64,000 nt of DNA from Halobacillus alkaliphilus (lineage in GTDB: Bacteria > Bacillota > Bacilli > Bacillales > Halobacillaceae): the NCBI RefSeq assembly GCF_900113125.1, contig NZ_FOOG01000002.1, positions 161,948 to 225,947 on the forward strand. Direction: 5' to 3'. This document shows positions 27,931 through 36,243 of this stretch, piece after piece. The notes beneath the pieces were generated by a model. That model made no database searches and was not told the DNA's origin. It saw nothing but the letters and a program-made list of their open reading frames with translations. Numbering within the stretch: position 1 is the first letter of the stretch; each line of letters starts with the position of its first letter. Position numbers and translations under genes: made by a program.

Positions 27931-30300
27931 ATGATGAAGAAACTCTTCCCTGACAAACGGGGACGTGAATGGAAGAACTACGATCAGGAACTCCGCGCCA
28001 TCAACCGACTGGAAGCCCAGGTGGGCGATTTGTCCGACGATGAACTGCGGGCGAAAACCAGCGAATTCAAGACCGCCTTACATAAGGGAGCGGCCATTTA
28101 TGACATCCGCGCAGAAGCCTTTGCCGTCGTGCGGGAAGCCGCCCGCCGCGTACTTGGTCTCCGTCCCTATGACGTCCAGCTGCTCGGGGGACTGATCATG
28201 TCGGACGGAAACATTGCGGAGATGGCGACCGGCGAAGGAAAGACGCTTGTGGCAGCCCTTTCCGGCTATCTGTTTGCCTTAGAGGAAAAGGGTGTCCATT
28301 TGATTACGGCTAATGAGTATTTAGCACAACGTGATTATGAACTTCTAAGTCCTTTGTATGACTTCCTCTGGATATCTACTGGTTTGAATTTGAACCAAAT
28401 CTCCCAAACTGAGAAACAAGAAGCCTACCAGGCCGACCTGACCTACGGGACAGGAACCGCTTTCGGATTCGACTATCTTCGCGATCATCTGACACGGGAC
28501 CAAAAGAACCAGGTACAGCGCCCCTATCATGTCGCGATTATTGATGAAATTGACAGCGTGCTGATCGATGAAGCGAAGACGCCGATGTTGATCGCCGGCA
28601 AAATGGAGGCCCACGCGAATCTACATAAACTGGGGGCTCTGGTGATGCGTACGTTTCAAAAGGATGCGGATTATCAGCTGGATCCGGAAACGAAGGCGGT
28701 CCATTTTACCGATCAGGGGATACATAAAATCGAACGCGCGTTTGATATTGAGAATCTATTTGACCTCGAGCATCAGACGCTTTATCACTACATGATGCAG
28801 GCGGTCCGTGCCCGGGTTCTTTTTCATAGAGATAAGGATTATGTGGTGGAGGACCAGCAGATTAAGCTGATTGACACATTCACCGGGCGGCTGATGGAAG
28901 GGCGCACGCTCTCCGATGGACTTCATCAGGCGCTGGAAGCGAAGGAAGGGCTTGCGATCACAGAAGAGAATAAGCCTCAGGCGTCGATTACCGTGCAGAA
29001 CTTCTTCCGGATGTACCCGAGACTTGCGGGCATGACCGGGACGGCGAAAACCGAGGAAAGTGAATTTCAAAGTGTGTACGGCTTGAATGTATGGGCGGTT
29101 CCGACGAATGAACCTGTCCTTCGGGAAGACCATCCGGATCAGGTGTACTTGACGCAGGCAGACAAGTACCGCGCGATTGTCCGTGAGGTGGAACAGGTAC
29201 ACGCGTCAGGACAGCCGATTCTTATCGGAACCTCTTCTATTTTGCAGTCGGAATACCTATCCAACTTGCTTCAGGAAGCCGGGGTTAGTCATGAGCTCCT
29301 GAATGCGAAAAGTGTGGAGCAGGAAGCGCGATTGATTTCGTTCGCCGGACAGGTCGGCCAGGTGACGATTGCGACCAATATGGCCGGACGCGGAACGGAT
29401 ATCGTACTTGGCGAAGGTGCGGCCGCACGCGGCGGTCTGCATGTGATCGGAACGGAACGCCATGAATCACGGCGCATAGACAATCAGCTGAAGGGACGGG
29501 CCGGACGTCAGGGTGATCCTGGCTCCTCCCGCTTCCTGATTTCCTTAGAAGATGAGATCGTCGAGCGCTTCGGTCAGACCGAGCGGGACCGAAAATGGAA
29601 ACATCCGAAGACGAACGAAGACGGATTAATTTTACAGAGTCCGATTGATTCTTTTATGAATACGGTTCAAAAAATCAGCGAAGGCAGCCAGGCGAACATC
29701 CGGGCTTCCATCCTGAAGCTGGATGACGTGATCCATGATCAGCGCACCGTGGTGTACAGGCTGCGCAACCAGATCCTTCAAAGTGAAGATCCGATGGGAA
29801 TCCTCGCGCCTATGGTCCTGGATTACGTTCACGAGCTCGTGCAAACGTACTGTCCGGAACGAGAAGCGTCTGAAGAATGGGACCTGGATAAGCTCGAGAT
29901 GGATTTAAAACGTGCCATTCCGGGAATAGATAGTCAACTTGCTCGAGTCCATTATGAAGACCAAGCGGAGGTGATCTCCAACCTTCATGCGCTGGTCGAG
30001 CGTTATCAGGGACAGATTCAGAAATGGAAAATCCGGGCGTCTGTGCAGCACAAGGTTGCCCAGGGTGCGCTAAGCATTCTTGACCGGCACTGGGTCCGTC
30101 ACCTGGATAAGATGAACCGCCTGAAAGAAGGCGTCGGCATCCGGCAGTACCAGCAGGAAGATCCGGTCCGGCTCTATCAGCAGGACGGATTTGAGCTGTT
30201 CACCCAGACGTTTGCATCCATCCGGCAGGAAATGGTCCTCTGGATGGCTGAGGTGCTGGAGCCGTTAGAGAAATCCAAGGAGGAATCCCCCGATGTTTAA
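27931..30300 (+). CDS. secA2: Accessory Sec translocase ATPase SecA2
   Basis: A 789-aa SecA paralogue that powers export of selected preproteins through SecYEG, in S-layer bacilli the SLH surface proteins. Walker A is TGEGKT (100-105) and Walker B is DEIDSVLIDEA (205-215), slightly different from canonical DEVDSILIDEART. The helicase motifs ATNMAGRGTDI and GRAGRQGDPG are present. It lacks the C-terminal zinc-finger linker of housekeeping SecA, ending at about 789 residues. AAGGAG lies eight bases before the ATG. It overlaps slaP by eight bases, which supports a dedicated SLH protein export role. Confidence 0.93.
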   Translation: MMKKLFPDKRGREWKNYDQELRAINRLEAQVGDLSDDELRAKTSEFKTALHKGAAIYDIRAEAFAVVREAARRVLGLRPYDVQLLGGLIMSDGNIAEMATGEGKTLVAALSGYLFALEEKGVHLITANEYLAQRDYELLSPLYDFLWISTGLNLNQISQTEKQEAYQADLTYGTGTAFGFDYLRDHLTRDQKNQVQRPYHVAIIDEIDSVLIDEAKTPMLIAGKMEAHANLHKLGALVMRTFQKDADYQLDPETKAVHFTDQGIHKIERAFDIENLFDLEHQTLYHYMMQAVRARVLFHRDKDYVVEDQQIKLIDTFTGRLMEGRTLSDGLHQALEAKEGLAITEENKPQASITVQNFFRMYPRLAGMTGTAKTEESEFQSVYGLNVWAVPTNEPVLREDHPDQVYLTQADKYRAIVREVEQVHASGQPILIGTSSILQSEYLSNLLQEAGVSHELLNAKSVEQEARLISFAGQVGQVTIATNMAGRGTDIVLGEGAAARGGLHVIGTERHESRRIDNQLKGRAGRQGDPGSSRFLISLEDEIVERFGQTERDRKWKHPKTNEDGLILQSPIDSFMNTVQKISEGSQANIRASILKLDDVIHDQRTVVYRLRNQILQSEDPMGILAPMVLDYVHELVQTYCPEREASEEWDLDKLEMDLKRAIPGIDSQLARVHYEDQAEVISNLHALVERYQGQIQKWKIRASVQHKVAQGALSILDRHWVRHLDKMNRLKEGVGIRQYQQEDPVRLYQQDGFELFTQTFASIRQEMVLWMAEVLEPLEKSKEESPDV

Positions 30301-31189
30301 TTTTCGAAACCATAAAAAGCACGCCCCCGATACGGCGTATGACGAACATGCGGTCAATGCCCAGGAACTCGGTCTGGCCGGAGAATCCTCAGGAGAGGAA
30401 GCTGTGTATCCGGAGCTTTCCTACCATCCTGACTGGAAGCTTGACCCGGAAGACGAGTACGTGTACCGCTTCTGGAACAATGATTTGCCGCCGCTTAAAC
30501 CGAACCAGTTCAGCATTCACGGCGTCGATTTGAAGCAGACAAACGGAACGCTTGTCGTCGAAGCGTTCGTGAGGAATGCCTTATCGCGAAGTATTAATTT
30601 AAAGACGATGACCATCCTCCTGCTTGATCGGCAGGGGTTTCCCGTTGCGAGAAAATGGTTTGATCTGAAGAAGGTCGGGACGATACCGGCGAGATCCAGC
30701 CGTCCGTGGACATTTACGTTTGAGCAGCAGCACCGGGTCACGTCCGACGCCAATCCGCCGGTGCACGGATGGAAGCTCGTCATTGAACCGAATCAGAAGC
30801 ACCGCAAGCACACGCTTGACTTAGATGAAAGTCTTGAGCAGTTCCTTCCGGCTGGAGATGCGGAGAAACTGGAACGATATGTAGAGGGTCTGCAGCCGCC
30901 GAAGCCCGGCGAGATTAATTTTGTCAGTTTAAAAGCTGAGAAGAAAGAAGGTGCGCTTCATGTGGCGTTATTGATTCGTAACGGCAGCGACCGTTCGATC
31001 AACCTCCCCCACCTGCCGCTCCAGGTTAAGGATGCGACGGGCGATGTGGTAGCGCAGGGAGCGTTTAAGCTGAAGCATGTGGAAGTGAAAGGCAATACAA
31101 GTAAGCCGTGGACATTCGTGTTTCCAGAGTCAATGATCCTGAGTGAAACTATTGATCTATCGAGATGGAAAGCTTATCCGATTCAGTAA
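30293..31189 (+). CDS. slaP: Accessory Sec system S-layer assembly protein SlaP
   Basis: A 298-aa cytoplasmic protein with two copies of the SLAP domain. The first is at about 60-160 (PPLKPNQFSIHGVDL ... RSSRPWTFTFE) and the second at about 205-290 (PPKPGEINFVSLKAE ... NTSKPWTFVFPE). Both contain the conserved R-N...R-SINL and KPWTF-type blocks. SlaP of Bacillus anthracis works with SecA2 in secretion of S-layer proteins. The gene overlaps the secA2 stop, with GGAGG placed inside the end of secA2, so the two are co-translated. Confidence 0.9.
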   Translation: MFNFRNHKKHAPDTAYDEHAVNAQELGLAGESSGEEAVYPELSYHPDWKLDPEDEYVYRFWNNDLPPLKPNQFSIHGVDLKQTNGTLVVEAFVRNALSRSINLKTMTILLLDRQGFPVARKWFDLKKVGTIPARSSRPWTFTFEQQHRVTSDANPPVHGWKLVIEPNQKHRKHTLDLDESLEQFLPAGDAEKLERYVEGLQPPKPGEINFVSLKAEKKEGALHVALLIRNGSDRSINLPHLPLQVKDATGDVVAQGAFKLKHVEVKGNTSKPWTFVFPESMILSETIDLSRWKAYPIQ

Positions 31190-31190
31190 A

Positions 31191-31227
31191 TAGAATCCCT
31201 GTTGTCCTTTGGGATGACAGGGATTCT
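31191..31227 (+). promoter_or_regulatory. Hairpin between slaP and a possible small ORF
   Basis: Arms AGAATCCCTGTTGTCC and GGATGACAGGGATTCT pair with two mismatches around a TTTG loop just after slaP. There is no T run, so it is a poor terminator. The 3' arm contains AGGGA, the putative ribosome site of the small ORF at 31231, so it could mask translation. Confidence 0.45.
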
Positions 31228-31230
31228 CCT

Positions 31231-31311
31231 ATGTTTACGGCGCTGATACGATGGCTGGCCGTGCTGGCTGAGGGACGAACGACGGAGGATATTCCGGAAA
31301 AGGAAGCATAA
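31231..31311 (+). CDS. Possible 26-aa small protein downstream of slaP (SlaQ-position)
   Basis: An ATG-initiated frame of 26 codons coding for a peptide with a hydrophobic, tryptophan-containing N-terminal half (MFTALIRWLAVLAEG) and an acidic tail ending IPEKEA. AGGGA lies seven bases ahead and a strong terminator follows two bases after its stop, so it fits as the last gene of a secA2-slaP operon. In B. anthracis a small assembly protein, SlaQ, is linked to the same system. I cannot show homology, only position and size. It may equally be a chance frame. Confidence 0.4.
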   Translation: MFTALIRWLAVLAEGRTTEDIPEKEA

Positions 31312-31312
31312 G

Positions 31313-31346
31313 AAAGACCCGGTCTAATCATGGACCGGGTCTTTTT
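31313..31346. terminator. Bidirectional terminator
   Basis: AAAGACCCGGTC and GACCGGGTCTTTTT arms around TAATCATG. It serves the secA2-slaP unit on the plus strand and the convergent subtilase gene on the minus strand. Confidence 0.88.
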
Positions 31347-31356
31347 GGCTATCGGT

Positions 31357-33975
31357 TTATAGTTCGTCACTCAGGAGTTTGGCCATGATGACGGCAAACT
31401 CGGAGCGCTTAATCGCTTGATTTGGACGATAGGTGCCGTCCGGAAAGCCTTTGATCACGTCGTTCGCTGTGAGTGTATCAATATAAGAGGCGGCCCAGGA
31501 ATCAGCTTTTACGTCAGGGAAGGTACTGGAACTCTCCCCTGTTAATTCGTAGGCGCGAACAACGAGTGTCGCCATTTCCGCTCGCGTCAGTGTCCCGTTC
31601 GGGTGGAAAGTGCCATCTTCATAACCCGACAAAATTCCGACCTCGGCAAGCGCACCGATGTATTCCGATCCCCAGTGACGGCTGGGCACATCAGGAAAGT
31701 CCGCTTCCTTGAGAGGTAGATCCAGTTCACGGGCAATCATCGTAGCCGCTCCCGCGCGGGTAATCTCATCGTGGAAACCAAACGTTCCATCCGGGTACCC
31801 CGTCATCAGATTTTCCCTGGACAGGTAGCTGACATAAGGTTCGGCCCACGTACCCGTGACATCCGGGAATGTTTTTTCATTATAGTCCATGCTTACTACG
31901 TAGTTTTCATTGCGGTCGGCTTCTCCGGTACCGTTCTCGACAATCAGATAATGAGTGCCGCGGGTGATCCCATCGATGGTGGCGGTATTATAGGCTACGC
32001 CGTCCTGCTCGTATTGCTGAACAGACGCCGCTTCTAACGTCTGCCTATTTCCTTCCTGATCATAAGCTGCAACGGTAACCTCCGGATCAATATGGGTGGC
32101 GTCCCCATTCGAGGCAAGGGTCACATCGACGCTTCCTGAATAAGGGAAATCCACTTTATAGTAATCCAGATCGGCCGTGTCAAAGGTGCCGACCGCTGCC
32201 TGTTCATAAGAGAGTTTCGTTGCGGACGAGGCGAAATCATTCGGCTCCTGTTCATAAACGATTTCGTCCTTGTACGGATGGTCCGGCCAATTGACTTCCA
32301 TGACGTACGATTCATCGGACCAGTGGTTGTAGTAATCATACACCATCACCGTGTACTTGCCGGGGCTTGCTTCAAAGGTGAACGATTCGCCGCTCCCTTT
32401 CCACTCTCCATCAAAAACCTGTCGCTCACCATAACGGTTGTAGACGGCGACCACGAGATCTTCATTGTCCGATCGGCTGGTTACATCGACGCTGACCGTG
32501 GTGGGATGATCGACGCGGAAATCATACCAGTCGGAGTCGTTCGGCGTGTCGAGATTCTCCCGTTTCGGCTGCCCTTTTTCCAAGTGGAAGGAGCTTTCCT
32601 GGTTGTTGCTGACATCATCTTTTAAATCGACCGCCGCTGAGGTGATGACTTCATATGCATCGGGAATGCCATATCCATACTCTTCCTCCCACCTGCTTCC
32701 GGTAGGGGTTTCGGCATGTTTTTCCATGGCCCATTCGATTTCATCCGGATTCCAGTCGGGGTTCTCCCCTTTCATCATAGCGGCAAGTCCGGAGACAAGC
32801 GGAGCTGAAAAGGATGTCCCGCTCATACTTGTATAGCCGCCCATATAAGACGTGCTGGTCAGAAAAACGCCGGGAGCTGCTAAATCAATCCATGTTCCGT
32901 AATTGGAGAAAAGAGCCGGGTAACCGGAGCGATCCGTGGCTGCAACGCTGATGACTGGAAAATAGGAAGCTGGATAAGATGCATCCCGAATTCCATCATT
33001 GGACGCTGCAGCTACGAGAACAATTCCTTCATTATAGGCTTTCCAGAGCGCGCGTTCTTCGGCATCTGACCGATGATAGGCTCCGAAGCTCATATTAATG
33101 ACGTCCACTCCCTGGTCTATGGCATAGTAAATGCCGGATAAAACGTTAGAATCGCTGAATCTCCCTTCAGAGTCCCCTACTTTGACTGGGAGAATTTTTG
33201 TCTCTGGAGCCAGACCTGCGATTCCCCGGTCATTAAAGTTCGCCGCGATTAATCCGGCGATATGCGTACCGTGTCCGTGATTGTCACCCGGATTTGCATC
33301 ATTATTAACAAAATCATATCCTGGCAGCACGACGCCCTGAAGATCTTCGTGATACTTGTAGACGCCGGTGTCCAGTACCGCAACGGTTGTATCGGAAGAC
33401 CCTCGCGTCACATCCCAGGTCTTCTCCATATTCATGTCATCATACTGATACTGCCCTGAATATTTGGGATCGGAAGGAACGTAGGATGTTTCACTTATGT
33501 AGTCTGGATCGGCAGTAAGGACCGCCGGGTCTTCGTTTAATTGCTGCAGCACGTGGTTATAATCCACGTCTTCTTTCACTTCAAGCAGACGGAAGTTATG
33601 CCGCTTGAGCGCTTCGGACAAAGGCCCTTCGTTTACTTCATACGCCTCTGTTGAAAAGGATGAAGACTCCTTCACTTCGATTAATATCCCGCGGTTATGT
33701 ACATCTTTCAGATCGACCTCTTCTACTTGCTTGGAGCTTTTGGAACTCTCTTTCTTATGTACTTGTTTGACGGGTCTGTCATCCTTTTGGAAAGAAGCTC
33801 CCTCTTCCGGTTTGGACGTTTGTGTTTCACCTTTCGTTATCTCCTCTAAAGGAATCTTCTTCATTCTTTCTTCTGCCTGGACCGAAGATGATGGAGCCAA
33901 ACCTGAGAGTGTCGGGGCTACAAGAGTGAGGCTGATCATCATCGATGTAATCGAATACCTGGTGCGTTTCTTCAT
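31357..33975 (-). CDS. SLH-anchored subtilisin-family protease with PPC domains
   Basis: Secreted 872-aa S8 peptidase. It has a signal peptide (about 1-35), a lysine-rich linker, an I9-like prodomain (about 95-165) and a catalytic domain with Asp202 (AVLDTGVY), His235 (HGHGTHIAG), Asn326 and Ser388 (MSGTSFSAP). Two bacterial pre-peptidase C-terminal type beta domains follow (about 455-570 and 575-690), the second opening YEQEPNDFASSA. Three SLH domains (about 695-870) contain TRAGAATM, TRAEMATL and KRSEFAVI. GGAGG lies upstream of the ATG. The protein is strongly acidic, as expected for a salt-adapted exoenzyme. Confidence 0.93.
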   Translation of the reverse strand: MKKRTRYSITSMMISLTLVAPTLSGLAPSSSVQAEERMKKIPLEEITKGETQTSKPEEGASFQKDDRPVKQVHKKESSKSSKQVEEVDLKDVHNRGILIEVKESSSFSTEAYEVNEGPLSEALKRHNFRLLEVKEDVDYNHVLQQLNEDPAVLTADPDYISETSYVPSDPKYSGQYQYDDMNMEKTWDVTRGSSDTTVAVLDTGVYKYHEDLQGVVLPGYDFVNNDANPGDNHGHGTHIAGLIAANFNDRGIAGLAPETKILPVKVGDSEGRFSDSNVLSGIYYAIDQGVDVINMSFGAYHRSDAEERALWKAYNEGIVLVAAASNDGIRDASYPASYFPVISVAATDRSGYPALFSNYGTWIDLAAPGVFLTSTSYMGGYTSMSGTSFSAPLVSGLAAMMKGENPDWNPDEIEWAMEKHAETPTGSRWEEEYGYGIPDAYEVITSAAVDLKDDVSNNQESSFHLEKGQPKRENLDTPNDSDWYDFRVDHPTTVSVDVTSRSDNEDLVVAVYNRYGERQVFDGEWKGSGESFTFEASPGKYTVMVYDYYNHWSDESYVMEVNWPDHPYKDEIVYEQEPNDFASSATKLSYEQAAVGTFDTADLDYYKVDFPYSGSVDVTLASNGDATHIDPEVTVAAYDQEGNRQTLEAASVQQYEQDGVAYNTATIDGITRGTHYLIVENGTGEADRNENYVVSMDYNEKTFPDVTGTWAEPYVSYLSRENLMTGYPDGTFGFHDEITRAGAATMIARELDLPLKEADFPDVPSRHWGSEYIGALAEVGILSGYEDGTFHPNGTLTRAEMATLVVRAYELTGESSSTFPDVKADSWAASYIDTLTANDVIKGFPDGTYRPNQAIKRSEFAVIMAKLLSDEL

Positions 33976-34099
33976 ATAATTCCTCCTACTAATCTATCAA
34001 TATTTGTAACCTGATTGTAACATTAAATGGATACTAAAGAATATAGTCCCACAAGAAACCACAACTAAATACCCTCACCCTGTCAATTACCACCTCCTT

Positions 34100-34138
34100 C
34101 CACCTCAGGTCTCCCAGGATCTGGGAGACCTGAGGTGG
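34100..34138. repeat. Perfect palindrome, copy 1 (left of the ComEC-like gene)
   Basis: Eighteen-base arms (34100-34117 and 34121-34138) pair exactly around GAT. The shared outer block is CCACCTCAGGTC and the inner block CCAG. It lies between two divergent genes, so it is not a normal terminator. A second copy at 36118-36164 differs at two arm positions, each compensated on the other side. Confidence 0.85.
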
Positions 34139-34223
34139 GTATAATTGGCAGTTTTGTTACAATCCCTTTTCAATAGACTAGATTCCTAGTATGGTTAGAC
34201 TAAACAACTAGGAGGTACGCATA

Positions 34224-35840
34224 ATGAGAAATTGGATAGCGTTTCTAGCTGCATTCCTTTTGGTTACAGCTTTAACGACGCAACCCGCCCAGGCGGAAGA
34301 TGCTTTTCGCGACTTGGATCAAACGCCGTGGGCGAAAGAAGAAATTACGTATTTAAGTAATGAAGGGATTATTAATGGGTACGGGAACGGATACTTCGGT
34401 CCCCGGGACCCGATCACTCGTGCGCAGGCAGCGATGATGCTCGTCAACGACTTGTACCCGAATGCAGAAGCCCAGGAAGATCCCGGATTTCATGATTTAA
34501 GCAGAGACAGTATTTACTACAATGCGATCGCCGTAGCCGCACAAAAAGGCTTAGTGTCCGGGTACCCGGATGGAACCTACAAACCGGACGCTAATATTAA
34601 GCGCGATGAAGCGGCCTTTTTAATCGACCGAGCTTATGACGTCAAAAGAAATTACGGAGAAAGTGTTTTCTTCTCCGACGTCGGTGATTACTGGTCGACC
34701 GGTGCTATTAAAGACCTAGCGTCGCAAGGCATCATAAACGGCTATACGGACGGTACATTCCGCCCGACTCAATCGATTAACCGTGCTGAATTTTCGGTTG
34801 TTCTATCGTACACCGTTAATAAAAGCCTTCGTCCTCTCGATGATATGACCGCTCATTTCATCAATGTCGGCCAGGGTGACAGCACGCTTCTTGAAACGCC
34901 ATCCGGCCAAACGATCCTGATTGATGGCGGACGTAAATCAGCGGGACAAGAAGTGGTGGATTACTTAGCATCTGCCGGAATCAACACGATTGATTTAATG
35001 GTTGCTACTCATCCGGATGCCGATCACATCGGCGGTTTAATCGATGTACTGGAAACAATGGACGTGAAGCAAGTGCTCGACAGCGGCAAATACCACACGA
35101 CGGATACGTACATGGAATACCTGGACTTGATCGACAAGAAAGATATTCCTTTTGATACGGCTGTCGAAGGGGAAGTTCTGTCCTATGAAGACATGAGTAT
35201 GAAAGTGATGAACAGTGAAGAATCTTCCAGTGATAACAATGAATCCTCGATCGTGTTAAAGGTCACTCACGGGGAAGTTGACTTCTTATTAACCGGAGAC
35301 GCTACCATTGATAATGAAGAAGAAATGCTCCCCGCTTACAATCTAGAAGCTGAAATATTGAAAGTCGGCCACCATGGTGCTTCGACGTCCACTTCTATTG
35401 AATTTATTGATGAAGTACAGCCTGAAGTGGGAATCCTATCCTATGGAGAAAACTCTTACGGACATCCGGACTCTGAAGTGGTGAACCGCCTGTGGCAGGC
35501 AGACGTCAAACTTTACTCCACCTGTGACGAAGGGGATATTACGATCACCTCCACCGGAAACAGCTATGACGTAAATGCTTCGATCTTCGATGGCAGCGAC
35601 CCTTGTATAGCTGAGCAGGATGATGGTAATAATGATGGGGAAAGTCCTGGATTGATTAACGTAAACACGGCAAGCTACGAGGAGCTGCAGGAAGTTAACG
35701 GCATCGGCACGACCATTGCCGGAAACATTATCGAGTATCGTGAAACTTACGGTGCTTTCCAAACCTACGAAGAGCTGCTCAATGTGAGTTATATCGGAGA
35801 AGCTACGCTTGAAGAAATCAAGCCGCAAATTACACTTTGA
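34224..35840 (+). CDS. SLH-anchored ComEC-like metallo-beta-lactamase-fold hydrolase with ComEA-type HhH domain
   Basis: Secreted 538-aa protein with signal peptide ending AQAED (about 25) and three SLH domains at about 27-200 (TRAQAAMM, KRDEAAFL, NRAEFSVV). A metallo-beta-lactamase domain at about 208-460 has FINVGQGDSTLL, the metal motif THPDADHIGG (His263, Asp265, Asp267, His268), LLTGDA and KVGHHGAST. A C-terminal helix-hairpin-helix DNA-binding domain at about 478-538 (INVNTASYEELQEVNGIG) follows. The last two domains resemble the nuclease part of ComEC and the DNA receptor ComEA. It is probably a surface nuclease or DNA-binding enzyme. GGAGG precedes the ATG. Confidence 0.9.
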   Translation: MRNWIAFLAAFLLVTALTTQPAQAEDAFRDLDQTPWAKEEITYLSNEGIINGYGNGYFGPRDPITRAQAAMMLVNDLYPNAEAQEDPGFHDLSRDSIYYNAIAVAAQKGLVSGYPDGTYKPDANIKRDEAAFLIDRAYDVKRNYGESVFFSDVGDYWSTGAIKDLASQGIINGYTDGTFRPTQSINRAEFSVVLSYTVNKSLRPLDDMTAHFINVGQGDSTLLETPSGQTILIDGGRKSAGQEVVDYLASAGINTIDLMVATHPDADHIGGLIDVLETMDVKQVLDSGKYHTTDTYMEYLDLIDKKDIPFDTAVEGEVLSYEDMSMKVMNSEESSSDNNESSIVLKVTHGEVDFLLTGDATIDNEEEMLPAYNLEAEILKVGHHGASTSTSIEFIDEVQPEVGILSYGENSYGHPDSEVVNRLWQADVKLYSTCDEGDITITSTGNSYDVNASIFDGSDPCIAEQDDGNNDGESPGLINVNTASYEELQEVNGIGTTIAGNIIEYRETYGAFQTYEELLNVSYIGEATLEEIKPQITL

Positions 35841-35852
35841 GGTGAATGATCC

Positions 35853-36098
35853 ATGCGTTATACCATCGATCGTTTTGAAAACGGGAAAGCCGTTCTCTTA
35901 GAAAAAGGAAACGAATTTAACGAGAAGCTGATTCCTATAGAACGCATGCCTTCCCACGCCCAAGAAGGAGATCTGGTAGAACCCGCCGACCTCGGTCATG
36001 GCAAGGACTATCAAGTGCTCGAACAGGAGACAGCCGACCGCCGCAAACAAGCCAAAGAAAAACTAGAAAAACTAAAGAAAAAATCCAAAAAGAAATAA
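35853..36098 (+). CDS. DUF3006-family small protein
   Basis: An 81-aa cytoplasmic protein that begins MRYTIDRFENGKAVLLEKG and contains a small beta-barrel-like DUF3006 domain (about 1-60), then a lysine-rich tail (EKLEKLKKKSKKK). DUF3006 proteins are commonly encoded next to ComEC-like metallo-beta-lactamase proteins. Here the start lies 12 bases after such a gene, so the two form an operon. The function is unknown, and the basic tail could bind nucleic acid or membrane. Confidence 0.8.
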   Translation: MRYTIDRFENGKAVLLEKGNEFNEKLIPIERMPSHAQEGDLVEPADLGHGKDYQVLEQETADRRKQAKEKLEKLKKKSKKK

Positions 36099-36117
36099 AC
36101 AATAAGAACTTCAAAAT

Positions 36118-36164
36118 ACTTCCACCTCAGGTCATCCAGAATCTGGATGACCTGAGGTGGAAGT
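36118..36164. repeat. Perfect palindrome, copy 2 (right of the ComEC-like/DUF3006 pair)
   Basis: Twenty-two-base arms (36118-36139 and 36143-36164) pair exactly around AAT. The core CCACCTCAGGTC..CCAG equals copy 1, but two internal arm bases differ and both are compensated. No T run follows on either strand. Confidence 0.85.
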
Positions 36165-36182
36165 TTATACCAATAACCAGCA

Positions 36183-36221
36183 AAAAACCCGTAATGATCG
36201 ATGCGATCGTTACGGGTTTTT
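36183..36221. terminator. Bidirectional terminator
   Basis: AAAAACCCGTAATGATCG and CGATCGTTACGGGTTTTT around ATG. It serves the ComEC-like/DUF3006 unit on the plus strand and the convergent 5'-nucleotidase gene. Confidence 0.88.
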
Positions 36222-36243
36222 GGTTTGTTCTATTTCCTTATGA

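Noticed and set aside
28756..29202. 148-codon minus-strand frame within secA2, and similar long antisense frames in the subtilase and nucleotidase genes
   Set aside because: They are mirror frames of well-supported genes with strong codon bias; no signals of their own.
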